Assembly (NCBI GenBank): GCA_021299335.1
Contig: JAJTGF010000002.1
Location: forward strand, 1-63,970
Source of the DNA: Cryomorphaceae bacterium
GTDB lineage: Bacteria > Bacteroidota > Bacteroidia > Flavobacteriales_D > Crocinitomicaceae
DNA length: 63,970 nt
Direction of reading: 5' to 3'
The notes under the pieces were generated by a model. It worked only from the letters and a program-made list of their open reading frames with translations, was not told the DNA's origin and made no database searches. Positions 1-9,665 of the stretch are shown here, piece by piece. Positions within the stretch are counted from its first letter, which is position 1, and each line of letters opens with the position of its first letter. Position numbers and translations under genes: made by a program.

Positions 1-54
1 CACATTCTTAACGCTGGCAACAAGCTGGGTTAAGGTATAGGTCTTTTTAGTCAT
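1..54 (-). CDS. N-terminus of a truncated gene, possibly exodeoxyribonuclease VII large subunit
   Basis: Only the first 18 codons lie in the window (MTKKTYTLTQLVASVKNV). The gene reads out through the left edge. A short lysine-rich start followed by a Y-T-L-x-Q-L-x-x-x-V-K pattern resembles the beginning of XseA proteins, whose OB-fold domain starts this way. Eighteen residues are too few to be sure. It lies 13 bp downstream of the neighbouring membrane protein gene on the same strand, so the two are probably co-transcribed. Confidence 0.4.
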   Translation of the reverse strand, partial: MTKKTYTLTQLVASVKNV

Positions 55-67
55 GACAAAATCACCC

Positions 68-511
68 TTATTGAGCAAGTATGGCCCGTTGATGTAATTT
101 TTTATTGTCGTGAATCGTTTTTGTGACGGCGTAAAGCATGCCTCCTGGTGAAGCAAATACGATGACATAAAGGGCTACAAAATCTGTATCCAATAAAAAC
201 GCAGCTCCTGCTCCGCCTAACATGAGGCCTACACCCACTCCCATTGCCACTTTCAGGGGAAGCAAGTTTTTGGATTTACGAGCATATTGATAATACTTTC
301 CATAAGGCACAAAAAAATTGGTGCTGAGGTCGGCTGTGGCCACCTTGTAATCCAATTTATCTGTTTTTGACTTAAAAAAGAGGGTGTCATCCGAGACAAA
401 ATGAAGCTTTGTATAACGGTAAGCACTGCCAGATTTGAGCGTGAGTGTTTTATACTGAGCGCTTATGGTTGAAGAAAAGAGCAAGAGCCCTAATAAGACG
501 ATGTATTTCAT
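68..511 (-). CDS. Small secreted or membrane protein of unknown function
   Basis: A 147-residue protein with a clear signal peptide (MKYIVLLGLLLFSSTISAQ). A basic and polar region of about 65 residues follows, then two glycine-rich hydrophobic segments at about 88-108 and 112-130, and a charged tail. It is probably an inner-membrane protein with a periplasmic N-terminal domain. I recognise no family. It is transcribed towards the partial gene at the window edge and is divergent from the LamG/T9SS gene. A TATTTTAC sequence ends 3 bp before the ATG and may be a degenerate -7 element. Confidence 0.6.
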   Translation of the reverse strand: MKYIVLLGLLLFSSTISAQYKTLTLKSGSAYRYTKLHFVSDDTLFFKSKTDKLDYKVATADLSTNFFVPYGKYYQYARKSKNLLPLKVAMGVGVGLMLGGAGAAFLLDTDFVALYVIVFASPGGMLYAVTKTIHDNKKLHQRAILAQ

Positions 512-561
512 GCTGTAAAATAAATCAAAATTCCGTAATTTCGGTAAGTAACTGAGCTCTT

Positions 562-2481
562 ATGAAATTTTTACTCTTTATTTTTTTGCTGATTTCCAGT
601 CTTGTCTCTGCCCAAATCCCGAGTTATGTACCGGTCTATGGTCTGCAGTGCTATTATCCATTTAACGGCAATGGAAACGATGCCGGAAGTTTAAGCAACC
701 ACCTGACCAACAATGGTGCTGTACTCACCACAGACCGTTTTGGCACTCCCGATGCGGCATATAGTTTCAATGGGAGTTCTCAGTATTTGATTCGCAACAC
801 CCCGAGTTTTACTTTTAACCCAACCTCCACCTTTACGGTTTCCTTGTGGCACAACCGCAACACGAGCTCAGTAGTTGGGATTCCCATCATGCATGCCACT
901 AACGCGGCAGGTAACTTCATCTGGATTTTTCAAACAGGTGCAACGAACATGCAATTTGGCACCAACAAGCAACAATCAGCCTGGATTTGGGCGCAAAGCA
1001 CCAGCACCACTAATGTTTGGACGCACATTGTATTGGTGTACAATGCGGGCGCCATGACGCTATACAAAGACAATGTTGCCGTTGCTACTGGTACGTTTAA
1101 CCACACAGGCGTAACGAGTGCAACGCTTCCACTTTATATTGGCCGCGGCATTGGCGGATCTTACTTTAATGGTAAAATCGACGACATCGGTATCTGGAAC
1201 CGCTGTTTGTCTGCCTGTGAAATCAACGATTTATTCAACGCTTCAAATTCCCTCACGACAGTCAGTGCAGGGCCCGATTTATATGCTTGTAATGGCGGTA
1301 CAGTGACCCTCAACGGAACCGGAGCCAACACCTATTTTTGGTCGCCAAATGTGAGCAATGGATCTACGTTTACGCCGAGCATCAACCAAACCTATACGCT
1401 TTCGGGTTTTGATGCCAATGGTTGCTCTGCCTGGGATCAAACCAACGTGCTGCTCGAACAATTCAGCATCAATGCAGGGCAAGATCTTACCGTATGTCAA
1501 GGAGACAGTGCCGTACTCACCGCGACAGGTGCACCCAATATTCTATGGAACAACAACGACGTCAGTAATGGCATTCCATTCTTCCCCTTGAATAGTGGTT
1601 ATGTCACTGCTTTTGCCACAAGTCCGAACGGTTGTTTGGCATCAGATTCAGTACTCCTCACGATCAATCCTGCGCCTGCAGTAAATGCTGGTTATGACCT
1701 CTTTCCTTGCCCAGGTGATAGCATCACACTTTTGGCTACCGGAGCAAACAATCTCGTTTGGAACGGTAACATCCCCAACGACACCACTTTCGTGCCTACG
1801 ATGAGCGGTACTTATGTTGTGAGTGGGAACGACAGCCTTGGTTGCAATGGCTCTGATACACTTCAGATATTTTACGGAACGCTACCCGACCTTAATGCTG
1901 GTCCGGATCAAAGTGTTTGCTTTGGACAAGAAGTGACGCTCACAGGAACCGGTGGTATTTTCATGTACTGGGAAAACAACATTCCAGACGGCGTGCCTTT
2001 TATGCCACAAACAAGCGGTAGTTATGTCTTAAATGGTGCCAGCAACGAGGGCTGCTTAGGTACCGATACCGTTTTTGTAACAGTAAATGAGTCAACAAGC
2101 AATACGATTAATGTAACAGGTTTGGATAGTTATTCCTTGAACGGTGAAACTTACACTAGTTCGGGAACATATACTCAAATACTCACAAACGCCGCAGGAT
2201 GTGACAGTATACTTACAATCAACCTGACACTAGACTTCACAGGTTTAAATGAAAACCAAAAAGAGTTCAAACTCTACCCTAACCCAGTTAAAGATATCTT
2301 GGTTGTCAGCGTAATGCCTGAGTTGATTGGTCGTGAATTGGAAATGAGGAATGTTGAAGGTAAAAAGCTGTTGAGTCAAAATATGACCGCTACTACCCAA
2401 ACGATTCACCTCGAAAATATGCCGGCCGGTATCTACATAGTTCAAATTGGTGGAGTTGTACAAAAAATGGTGGTAGAGTAG
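562..2481 (+). CDS. Secreted LamG-domain protein with Ig/PKD-like repeats and T9SS type A sorting domain
   Basis: A 639-residue cell-surface or secreted protein. A signal peptide (1-17) is followed by a concanavalin/LamG-like jelly-roll (about 25-225, ending in the typical GKIDDIGIWNR element). From about residue 234 come four tandem repeats of about 66 residues. Each begins with a [N/S]AGxD motif and carries one cysteine near the start and another in a GC near the end. A shorter CDSILTINL-type repeat follows, then a C-terminal T9SS type A domain (about 565-639: LYPNPVKD, PAGIYIVQI). LamG and the repeats suggest glycan or protein binding at the surface; no catalytic domain is visible. It converges on the DUF3108 gene with only 3 bp between stop codons. 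Confidence 0.85.
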   Translation: MKFLLFIFLLISSLVSAQIPSYVPVYGLQCYYPFNGNGNDAGSLSNHLTNNGAVLTTDRFGTPDAAYSFNGSSQYLIRNTPSFTFNPTSTFTVSLWHNRNTSSVVGIPIMHATNAAGNFIWIFQTGATNMQFGTNKQQSAWIWAQSTSTTNVWTHIVLVYNAGAMTLYKDNVAVATGTFNHTGVTSATLPLYIGRGIGGSYFNGKIDDIGIWNRCLSACEINDLFNASNSLTTVSAGPDLYACNGGTVTLNGTGANTYFWSPNVSNGSTFTPSINQTYTLSGFDANGCSAWDQTNVLLEQFSINAGQDLTVCQGDSAVLTATGAPNILWNNNDVSNGIPFFPLNSGYVTAFATSPNGCLASDSVLLTINPAPAVNAGYDLFPCPGDSITLLATGANNLVWNGNIPNDTTFVPTMSGTYVVSGNDSLGCNGSDTLQIFYGTLPDLNAGPDQSVCFGQEVTLTGTGGIFMYWENNIPDGVPFMPQTSGSYVLNGASNEGCLGTDTVFVTVNESTSNTINVTGLDSYSLNGETYTSSGTYTQILTNAAGCDSILTINLTLDFTGLNENQKEFKLYPNPVKDILVVSVMPELIGRELEMRNVEGKKLLSQNMTATTQTIHLENMPAGIYIVQIGGVVQKMVVE

Positions 2482-2484
2482 GTA

Positions 2485-3270
2485 TTACCGCTTAGAAGTA
2501 AGTGGATTGCGCAAGTTGGTGTAACCTACCAAATGCAAGCGAACTACACCGACAGGTAATTTTGCCTTGACCAAAACGGGCACTCTATTGGCATCGGCTG
2601 TTACCCAAAATTGAACGTCTTCTTCGTCTTTGAAATAGCGACCGGTTTGTACAAGTGGAACAAATTTATGACACTTGAATTTACCCTTCACTGTCTCAAT
2701 GACCTGGTCATTGAGGTATTTAATTTTCAGAGTGAAAACCTCGTTGTCCATGAAAATCGGAAAGCTGAAAGTCTCGCCTTTTTTAGCGTTTTTGAAATCT
2801 AAAGTTCGGGCGTAATAGAAAGCTGAAATCATATCTTGAGCACCCATCGGAATTTTAAACGTTTTTCCTTTATTGGTTTCTACCGTTTCATTCTGATGAT
2901 GAAAAGTGTAGTCCTGACTGATTTTATAACCGCCTTCGTCTACCCTGCGCTTGAAAAACCAAGGCATGATACTGCGCTGATCTAAGTAAGATTCATAAGT
3001 GTCGTCGACATGAAAAACGTGGTCAAAAGTATTGATAGAATAACCTTTTGCTACGGCATGAAACAAGGGCCTACCGTGACCTTTGCGATCTGTCCATTTG
3101 AGATAGAGCGTTGCTTCTCCGGCATCAATAATCCCGTAAGATAATTTGTAACGCAATTTTTCGCCTAAAGAAAACGCATTATTTTCAACTTCAGGGAACA
3201 CCTCTTTACCGCTACTGGTAAGTATTGGTATAGCTAAAGCGACAAAAACGATGTGTAGTAGCGATTTCAT
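2485..3270 (-). CDS. DUF3108 family periplasmic protein
   Basis: A secreted protein of about 261 residues. The ORF track starts at 3303, but the methionine at 3270 (MKSLLHIVFVALAIPILTS) directly opens a signal peptide, so I chose it. The mature part has the DUF3108 signature: an early LGEKLRYKLSYGIIDAGEA block, a long beta-rich body, and a late PVLVKAKLPVGVVRLHL block. DUF3108 proteins are periplasmic or outer-membrane-associated and of unknown biochemical role. The gene follows tyrS after about 46 bp and ends the minus-strand run, so it may be read from the same transcript. Confidence 0.8.
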   Translation of the reverse strand: MKSLLHIVFVALAIPILTSSGKEVFPEVENNAFSLGEKLRYKLSYGIIDAGEATLYLKWTDRKGHGRPLFHAVAKGYSINTFDHVFHVDDTYESYLDQRSIMPWFFKRRVDEGGYKISQDYTFHHQNETVETNKGKTFKIPMGAQDMISAFYYARTLDFKNAKKGETFSFPIFMDNEVFTLKIKYLNDQVIETVKGKFKCHKFVPLVQTGRYFKDEEDVQFWVTADANRVPVLVKAKLPVGVVRLHLVGYTNLRNPLTSKR

Positions 3271-3316
3271 AGGTAGCATTTTTCTTGGCAACACAAAGGA
3301 CATGCCAAAAAAACAA

Positions 3317-4597
3317 CTACTCTACAATCAAGATGTAATTGTTTTTCTTCCCCTTGCCTAGAAGTACGTAGCGCTCATTGATTAATTGAGCTGGCCCAAC
3401 AATAAAATCTTCGCCCACTTTTTCTTTGTTGACTGAAATAGCATTTGCTTTGAGCTCGCGGCGTGCTTCTCCATTAGAGCTTAGAAAACCTGATTTAGCA
3501 GCTAATGCTTCTACAATACTGATGCCCGTTCCGAATTCTGCTTGAGAGATCGTAGCTTGTGGGACACCTTCAAATACGGCAAAGAAATCTTTCTCTGAAA
3601 GCGAACGCAGATCGTCGGCAGTAGACTTTCCAAAAAGGATATTGCTCGCGGCAATTGCCGTTTGCAAAGCTGCTGCTCCGTGCACGCGGGTGGTGATGTC
3701 GTCGGCAATTGCTTTTTGCAACACGCGCAAATGCGGAGCTTCGGCATGAGCAGCCTCTAGCGCTTCGATTTCTGCTTTGCTGCGCAGCGTAAAAATGCGA
3801 ATGTAGTTGGCTGCATCTGCGTCAGAAGCATTGAGCCAAAACTGATAAAATGCATAAGGGCTTGTTTTGTCTGGATCTAGCCAAACTGAACCGCTTTCGG
3901 TTTTACCGAATTTGGTGCCATCCGCTTTTTTGATCAATGGCGTAGTTACGGCGAAGGCCTCGCCACCGGCTTTGCGACGGATGAGTTCTGTACCGGTAAC
4001 AATGTTTCCCCATTGGTCAGAACCACCCAACTGAATGATGCAGTTGTGGTGCTTGTTCAAATGATAGAAATCATAGCCCTGCACTAATTGATATGAAAAC
4101 TCGGTAAAAGACATCCCTGTTTCTAAGCGTTTTTTGACGGAATCTTTGGCCATCATGTAGTTGACGGAAATGTGCTTGCCAACGTCGCGAATGAAGTCTA
4201 GGAAAGTCATGTTTTTGAACCAATCGTAGTTGTTGACCATTTCCGCTGAATTAGCGCCACAGTCAAAATCGAGGAATGCTTCAAGTTGCTTGCGTACACA
4301 GGCTACGTTTTGATCTAGTGTAGCTGCGTCGAGTAAATTACGCTCTTGGCTTTTGCCAGAAGGGTCACCGACCATACCTGTGGCACCACCAACAAGCGCA
4401 TAGGGTTTGTGACCAGCACGCTGAAAATGGACAAGCGTCATGATCTGCACGAGGTGTCCTACGTGGAGAGAGTCAGCGGTAGGGTCAAAACCGATATAAC
4501 CAGCTGAAACTTTTTGGAGGAGTGCTTCTTCGGTTCCGGGCATGATATCGTGGATCATGCCGCGCCATTGGAGTTCTGCGATAAAGTTGCTGGGCAT
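3317..4597 (-). CDS. tyrS: Tyrosyl-tRNA synthetase
   Basis: A 426-residue class I aminoacyl-tRNA synthetase that charges tRNA-Tyr in the cytoplasm. The HIGH-like signature is visible as [10 protein letters not shown] at about 42-51. The tyrosine-pocket region [11 protein letters not shown] lies at about 190-200, and the KMSKS equivalent is KFGKT at about 231. An S4 RNA-binding domain occupies the C-terminus (about 360-426). The length is normal for bacterial TyrS. It begins 1 bp after gldA ends, which suggests transcription from the upstream run. No T-box or other leader element is visible. Confidence 0.97.
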   Translation of the reverse strand: MPSNFIAELQWRGMIHDIMPGTEEALLQKVSAGYIGFDPTADSLHVGHLVQIMTLVHFQRAGHKPYALVGGATGMVGDPSGKSQERNLLDAATLDQNVACVRKQLEAFLDFDCGANSAEMVNNYDWFKNMTFLDFIRDVGKHISVNYMMAKDSVKKRLETGMSFTEFSYQLVQGYDFYHLNKHHNCIIQLGGSDQWGNIVTGTELIRRKAGGEAFAVTTPLIKKADGTKFGKTESGSVWLDPDKTSPYAFYQFWLNASDADAANYIRIFTLRSKAEIEALEAAHAEAPHLRVLQKAIADDITTRVHGAAALQTAIAASNILFGKSTADDLRSLSEKDFFAVFEGVPQATISQAEFGTGISIVEALAAKSGFLSSNGEARRELKANAISVNKEKVGEDFIVGPAQLINERYVLLGKGKKNNYILIVE

Positions 4598-4598
4598 T

Positions 4599-5498
4599 TT
4601 ATTTTGTTAATTCTTTGAATACTTCTTCTAATGTTTTTTGCTCGATATTGAGCGTGAGAATCAGCCAATTTTGGGCTTGCGCATATTGAGCAAGTGCTTT
4701 TCGGAGGTCGTCGGCACCGATAGATTCGATGAGCCAACCGTCGTTGAGTGCCTCGACTTTGCTGACGTTCGGTATTTTTTTGAGTTGAGCTGCACTTACT
4801 TGATTGTCAAATTCGACATAAACGGTTTGATGTGTAAGCTCTTGCTGCAGGGTCTGGGCTTTGTCGTCGGCAACTATTTGACCTTTCGAGATGATGATGA
4901 CGCGGTCACAGATGGCCTCTACTTCTTGCATGATGTGCGTGGAAAGTAATACGGTTTTCTCCTTGCCGATACTGCGAATGAGTTCGCGTATTTCTACCAA
5001 CTGATTGGGGTCAAGTCCGGTGGTGGGCTCGTCTAAGATGAGCACTTCTGGATCGTGAATAATGGCTTGTGCAAGCCCAACCCGCTGGCGGTAGCCTTTG
5101 GACAGTGCCCCTATCTTTTTGTGCTGCTCTACATCGAGACCCACGGCGCTGATCATTTCGGAAACGCGCGCTTTGAGGTTTTTGATTTTATAGATGCGCC
5201 CCACGAATTCGAGGTATTCGCGCACGTACATATCGGTGTAGAGCGGATTGTTTTCTGGCAGATACCCGATGATTTGACGGGTGTCGAGTTTGTCAATATC
5301 TACTTTTTTGCCACAGATAAATACTTCGCCCTCACTAGCAGGCATAAAGCCCGTCATGATTTTCATAGTGGTGGATTTTCCGGCGCCGTTCGGGCCCAAA
5401 AAAGCGACGATTTCACCTTTTTTGACCGAAAAACTGACGTCGCGGACGGCGGCTTGTTCTCCGTAATATTTATACAGGTTTTTGACTTCTATAGACAT
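4599..5498 (-). CDS. gldA: Gliding motility ABC transporter ATP-binding protein GldA
   Basis: A 299-residue ABC ATPase with Walker A (GPNGAGKST, about 36-44), Q-loop, signature [13 protein letters not shown] (about 132-144), Walker B ([12 protein letters not shown], about 155-166) and a switch histidine (STHIMQ). The start [17 protein letters not shown] and the roughly 90-residue C-terminal extension match the GldA family, which works with the permeases GldF and GldG and is linked to Bacteroidota gliding. gldF and gldG are not in this window, and in many gliders they lie apart from gldA. It sits between an O-antigen-ligase-like gene and tyrS in the same orientation. Confidence 0.85.
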   Translation of the reverse strand: MSIEVKNLYKYYGEQAAVRDVSFSVKKGEIVAFLGPNGAGKSTTMKIMTGFMPASEGEVFICGKKVDIDKLDTRQIIGYLPENNPLYTDMYVREYLEFVGRIYKIKNLKARVSEMISAVGLDVEQHKKIGALSKGYRQRVGLAQAIIHDPEVLILDEPTTGLDPNQLVEIRELIRSIGKEKTVLLSTHIMQEVEAICDRVIIISKGQIVADDKAQTLQQELTHQTVYVEFDNQVSAAQLKKIPNVSKVEALNDGWLIESIGADDLRKALAQYAQAQNWLILTLNIEQKTLEEVFKELTK

Positions 5499-5533
5499 AC
5501 GATGCGAAGTTACTCAATTTTTCAAAGAAACGT

Positions 5534-6964
5534 TTAGTGAACCACCCTACGAGAGTAAAACGCGAAAAAGAAGGCAAAAATGGTCAGACCCATTTGGGTT
5601 TCGAGGCCGTCTTCGATGAACAAGGTGAAAACAAAGGTGAGGCCAATCAGTAAACCATGTAGCTGGCCATACTGGATTTGTCTTTTGAGAAATAGCAACA
5701 ATAAGCCCACAAACATGAGTAACCCAAAAACACCGAAATTCAACCAAGTTGTCAGGTAATAATTGTGTGGTCGCAGGCGGCGATCTGGCCGCAGCGTTGA
5801 ATTGCGCTGCTCATAGCGGCTTTGCATTTGATCTGTAACATCTCCAACTCCTACCCCAATCAGCCAATGATCTGCAATTAGAGAGGTGGCATTGCGCCAA
5901 TATTCTATACGCTCAAGTAGTGAATGGTCATTCGGGTTGGTGCTGTGCTGCAACTGATATCGCAAGCCAAATAATCGTGCCTGTAAGCCACCTTTTGCTT
6001 CTCGGACATCGGCAAAACCAAGTTCTACCAAATGAATTTCATCTGGGCTCAGTGCCCGCACTCCTGAGGCGGATGCACAGCCATTTTTACTCATCACAAA
6101 ACGCTCTAAAGTTGAAGCCAACAATTGTCCTCTCAAATCTCGACCTTCAAAGGGAAGAGTCGAACGCTTTTGCCATTCAAGCGCCATACTCACTCGATTG
6201 GGAGGGCAGGTTTCACGATTGTGGATGGGCTCAGACAAATAATTGGCCACCGCCAATATGACAATTGTACAAATTGAACCTATTGCCATTATCCAACCCC
6301 ATTTCCTCCTCTTTAATAAAAGGGAAATGGCATGGCCAATGCAAACAATAACGATCGTCAGAACACCCGACAAAGCCTGGCTATCAAGTGTGTAAAACAG
6401 GAACCAAAAGACCAATAATAAATACCACTTATTCTGATGAAGCCTCCATAAGGTGAAGGACAAGCCCAGGCCAATTAAAATACCAAAACGAATGTGAGAG
6501 CCAAATAAAGACATCTCTCTGATGTCGACCAAGTGGAGTTGTTCGGCAAAAAAGTGATAAGAAATGCTGTTAACCAAAGAAGTCAATAATAGTGCGCCTA
6601 AAAAGAAACTCCAAAGTCCTTCTATTTTTCGAGCACTTGGCAAAGTTCGAGCGGCAATAATGATCGGGATGAGAAGCAAACTTGTTAGTCTACGAAGTTG
6701 ATCAAAGCCCTCTTTGAGGTTATCTGACCATAACAAACTGAACCAAAATAAGAAGTAAAAAAGGAGCAGTAAATGCACCAAACGGTTTTCTTTAAGGCGT
6801 CGGAGGTTGTTGCGAAAATCAGCTTCTAGCAGTAAATTGAGGCTACCAAACAGTAAGCCCATCGACATCAAAAACTTGCTGCACACCATTCCCACCACAA
6901 AAAATAAAAGGGTGAGGTAATGGAGTCTTGAATGGGCTTTTGCCCCGAACCAGCGCTGCAACAT
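5534..6964 (-). CDS. O-antigen ligase (Wzy_C) family polytopic membrane protein
   Basis: A 476-residue membrane protein with about ten hydrophobic helices and one large hydrophilic loop (about residues 245-370). The Wzy_C/WaaL-like signature follows this loop: HWLIGVGVGD, then a conserved RPHNYYLTTWLNFGVFGLL block. Proteins of this fold join or polymerise surface polysaccharide at the periplasmic face. No other glycan-assembly genes are adjacent, so ligase and polymerase roles cannot be told apart. It starts 13 bp after the S41 protease gene ends and lies in the dense minus-strand run. Confidence 0.8.
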   Translation of the reverse strand: MLQRWFGAKAHSRLHYLTLLFFVVGMVCSKFLMSMGLLFGSLNLLLEADFRNNLRRLKENRLVHLLLLFYFLFWFSLLWSDNLKEGFDQLRRLTSLLLIPIIIAARTLPSARKIEGLWSFFLGALLLTSLVNSISYHFFAEQLHLVDIREMSLFGSHIRFGILIGLGLSFTLWRLHQNKWYLLLVFWFLFYTLDSQALSGVLTIVIVCIGHAISLLLKRRKWGWIMAIGSICTIVILAVANYLSEPIHNRETCPPNRVSMALEWQKRSTLPFEGRDLRGQLLASTLERFVMSKNGCASASGVRALSPDEIHLVELGFADVREAKGGLQARLFGLRYQLQHSTNPNDHSLLERIEYWRNATSLIADHWLIGVGVGDVTDQMQSRYEQRNSTLRPDRRLRPHNYYLTTWLNFGVFGLLMFVGLLLLFLKRQIQYGQLHGLLIGLTFVFTLFIEDGLETQMGLTIFAFFFAFYSRRVVH

Positions 6965-6977
6965 GTGTTACTAACGC

Positions 6978-8618
6978 TTAAATCTTCAGAATAGTATTAT
7001 ACTGAGTAGGCGTTTGAAGAATTTCAATCCCTTTGCGCACAACTGGATCTGCTTGTAGTTGTTGCTGAGCACGGCCTTCTTGGAAATAGTAGCGTGATAT
7101 AATTTCATCTTCGAGCAACTCGCTGATTTCTTTTTGAAATTTATCGAGGTCGCGCTCTTTGGATGGCGTCACCTTTTGCAACATGTCGTTGTATGATGCA
7201 GAAATGTCCTCAAAATAGCCTTCTTTCTCCGCTGTTTCTTTCATCTTGCGCAATGCTTCTTCTGAAGCAGTTGTGTAGTCGAAATCGGTCTGAGCCATGA
7301 CATAACTTTTAAATGCAGCGTAGTCTTCGGGGCTCAGTTGGAATTGACCCGCAGGTGCAACAGTTGGGTGTTGAGCAGCATATTGCGTTGCATAATTGAA
7401 AATGTGGTTCTTGACCAAGAGCATGGCCGATAACCTGCTGAGGTCTTCAAAAGCAATTTCTAAATCGGGCTCAATACCTCGGCCATCGATAACTGGGCGG
7501 CCATTTTTGGTATAGAAAGTTTTGAGCAGTGAGTCTGCTACTTCTTTTGGCTTTTCGCCGTTTTCTTTGTCGTAGTATTCCAAGCGCTGAACGCAACGAC
7601 CAGAAGGCGTATAATATTTGGCAATCGTGATTTTGATTTTGGAACCGTATTTGAGATCGTAGGTGCGCTGAACCAAGCCTTTCCCATAACTTGTTTCACC
7701 AATCACCACAGCGCGGTCTAAATCTTGAAGGCTGCCCGCTAATATTTCAGACGCGGAAGCAGAACCGCCGTCGATGAGCACAACAAGTGGCATGTTGGGT
7801 GCAAATGGGTCTTCTAAGGTTTTGTAGATGCGGTTTTCTTCGGCAACGCGCCCTTTTGTGGTAACCACAACTTGGTTTTTTGCAACGAAGAAATTAACGA
7901 TTTTCACAGCTTCAATGAGCAAACCCCCACCATTACCACGCAAATCGAGCACCAGCTCTTGCATGCCTTGTGCCTGGAGTTTTTCAATTGCACTTTTTAC
8001 ATCTGACGCAGCAGTTTGTGTGAACGAATTGAGCTTGACGTAGCCAACTTTGTTTTGAAGCATGCCATAATAAGGAACATCAGGCAACTTGATTTCGTCG
8101 CGCGTGATCTTGAAACTCTTTTTGCCTTCGCTTTGTCTTTCAATTACCAATTCAAAAGAAGTGCCTTTCGGACCCTTCAAGGCATCAGAGACCTCCTCGG
8201 TGGTTTTTTTCTCCATGCTCTTGCCGTCAATACTAATGATTTTATCGCCTGCTTTGAGGCCGGCTACTTGCGCGGGTTTGCCTTCATAGGGCTCGGCGAT
8301 AAAACTAAAATCGCCCATTTTCCGAATCAGGGCGCCGATTCCACCATACTGCCCTGTGGTCATGAGGCGGTAGTCTTCAATATTGGACTCGTGGTAATAA
8401 ACCGTATAGGGGTCGAGCTCCTTGAGCATCGCGTCTATTCCTGTTTTCGCTAATTGCCCATTCTTCGTTTCATCCACAAAATAGAGGTCGAGGTGCTCAT
8501 AGATTTGATCCATGATTTCCAGACTCTTGAGCGTCTCAAAAGAGTTGTTTTGGGCATAACCAAATTGAAGGTTTACTAAAAAGGCGAAAAATAAACCTGT
8601 AAGTGTTGTTCGTTTCAT
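6978..8618 (-). CDS. S41 family carboxyl-terminal processing protease
   Basis: A 546-residue exported serine protease. It has a signal peptide (1-22), an N-terminal helical region with the DPYTVYY element, a PDZ domain (about 85-175, with GGIGALIRK and GLKAGDKIISIDG) and the S41 core. The catalytic Ser lies in GGSASASEILAGSL and the Lys in GETSYGKGLVQ. The long C-terminal helical part is typical of Bacteroidota members. Such proteases trim or degrade periplasmic proteins from their C-termini. It overlaps rnpA by 4 bp (ATGA), which indicates translational coupling. Confidence 0.95.
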   Translation of the reverse strand: MKRTTLTGLFFAFLVNLQFGYAQNNSFETLKSLEIMDQIYEHLDLYFVDETKNGQLAKTGIDAMLKELDPYTVYYHESNIEDYRLMTTGQYGGIGALIRKMGDFSFIAEPYEGKPAQVAGLKAGDKIISIDGKSMEKKTTEEVSDALKGPKGTSFELVIERQSEGKKSFKITRDEIKLPDVPYYGMLQNKVGYVKLNSFTQTAASDVKSAIEKLQAQGMQELVLDLRGNGGGLLIEAVKIVNFFVAKNQVVVTTKGRVAEENRIYKTLEDPFAPNMPLVVLIDGGSASASEILAGSLQDLDRAVVIGETSYGKGLVQRTYDLKYGSKIKITIAKYYTPSGRCVQRLEYYDKENGEKPKEVADSLLKTFYTKNGRPVIDGRGIEPDLEIAFEDLSRLSAMLLVKNHIFNYATQYAAQHPTVAPAGQFQLSPEDYAAFKSYVMAQTDFDYTTASEEALRKMKETAEKEGYFEDISASYNDMLQKVTPSKERDLDKFQKEISELLEDEIISRYYFQEGRAQQQLQADPVVRKGIEILQTPTQYNTILKI

Positions 8619-9031
8619 GGGTTGATTTCTTTGATTAATTGGTCGAGTGCTTTACACAACTTTTGTTCCAAAAGTTGATAGTTCGGACGTTCGTCGGCAA
8701 CAAAAGTTAACGAAAAAACCAATTTTTTGTTGTTCTGTTGCAAGGTGGTCATTAATGCGGTCTTGTTCTTTCGCAAGACCTCGCGCATTAAACGCTTGAT
8801 ATAATTGCGATCATGGGCCCTCTTGAAGCGGCGTTTGGGCGCCGAGAACAAGACCTGAAACACTTCAGAAGCTTCCATTTCTGGGGCATTTTCTTCTAAT
8901 AAATACAAAACCCTCAAAGGAAAAACTTTGATCAATCGACCATTTTGATAGAGCGCTTCAATTTTTTTGAGGCTGCACAATTTGAATGCCTTTGGCATTC
9001 TTTGATCGATATGTTGTTGTGCTTTAGTCAA
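8615..9031 (-). CDS. rnpA: Ribonuclease P protein component
   Basis: A 138-residue protein subunit of RNase P, which helps the RNA subunit mature tRNA 5' ends. The diagnostic basic helix is present: FKRAHDRNYIKRLMRE at about 76-91, the RnpA RNR-type motif. The N-terminal KLCSLKKIEALY also fits. In many bacteria rnpA is next to rpmH and dnaA; here it lies between a membrane protein gene (8-bp overlap upstream) and an S41 protease (4-bp overlap downstream). Confidence 0.93.
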   Translation of the reverse strand: MTKAQQHIDQRMPKAFKLCSLKKIEALYQNGRLIKVFPLRVLYLLEENAPEMEASEVFQVLFSAPKRRFKRAHDRNYIKRLMREVLRKNKTALMTTLQQNNKKLVFSLTFVADERPNYQLLEQKLCKALDQLIKEINP

Positions 9032-9665
9032 GGTGTTGATCTGAAACTTCTTCGAAGTCTGTGTAATCGTCAGACTCTTGTGGGGCTTTGGGACCTGGTG
9101 GCTTCGGGCTAAATGCCTTTAGAATGCGCAAAAATATATTTAGCACAAAAAAGAAACCGAGAACTTGGAAGATAAAGCCCAAGAAAAAAGCTTTTTCAAG
9201 GCTGCGGATATTGGATTCGAACCACAAAGCAATAAAATTCTCTGAAAGGTAAGGGAAGAAATACAGCCCGGTAAAGGTGAGGGCAGACAATAGCAACAAA
9301 GCTATTTCTGCATTTTTGGAATAAGGCTGTTGTTGAATGGGCATCTGAAAAGCGCCGAAAAACTGAAGCTGCTCTTGTTGTTTTTGAAACTTTCCGAGCA
9401 GATATAACATAAGGATCAAGCCTCCGGGCAAAAGTTTTTGCCAATTCAAAACATATGTGGGTTCTTTTGGCGCAAAATCGAGGCAATAGGCAAAAGTGAT
9501 ATTGACGAGCAAGATGTACTTTACCGCTTTCAAAAGATAGTGTTCAGCCAAAAATGGAGGACGGGCACCGGTGAGCATTTTGCGCACGAGTTCAATGAAA
9601 AACCAAATAAAATTAAAGATGGCAAAGCGCACCCCAAGCTTAAAAAGTAGCGTGAGTAAAATCAT
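9024..9665 (-). CDS. Polytopic membrane protein of unknown function
   Basis: A 213-residue protein with about five hydrophobic helices (about 8-26, 44-62, 77-92, 118-136 and 158-182). The acidic, proline-containing cytoplasmic tail ends EESDDYTDFEEVSDQHLD-like. I recognise no family. It overlaps both neighbours, by 4 bp with the GH25 gene and by 8 bp with rnpA, so all are translated from one mRNA. A link to membrane or envelope biogenesis is only a guess from this context. Confidence 0.65.
   Translation of the reverse strand: MILLTLLFKLGVRFAIFNFIWFFIELVRKMLTGARPPFLAEHYLLKAVKYILLVNITFAYCLDFAPKEPTYVLNWQKLLPGGLILMLYLLGKFQKQQEQLQFFGAFQMPIQQQPYSKNAEIALLLLSALTFTGLYFFPYLSENFIALWFESNIRSLEKAFFLGFIFQVLGFFFVLNIFLRILKAFSPKPPGPKAPQESDDYTDFEEVSDQHLD

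Noticed and set aside
5055-5537. The 160-residue plus-strand ORF antisense to gldA.
   Set aside because: It is a shadow of gldA: no family resemblance, and the opposite frame has full ABC motifs. The same applies to 15902-16507, 21575-22282, 48929-49423 and 62525-63193.
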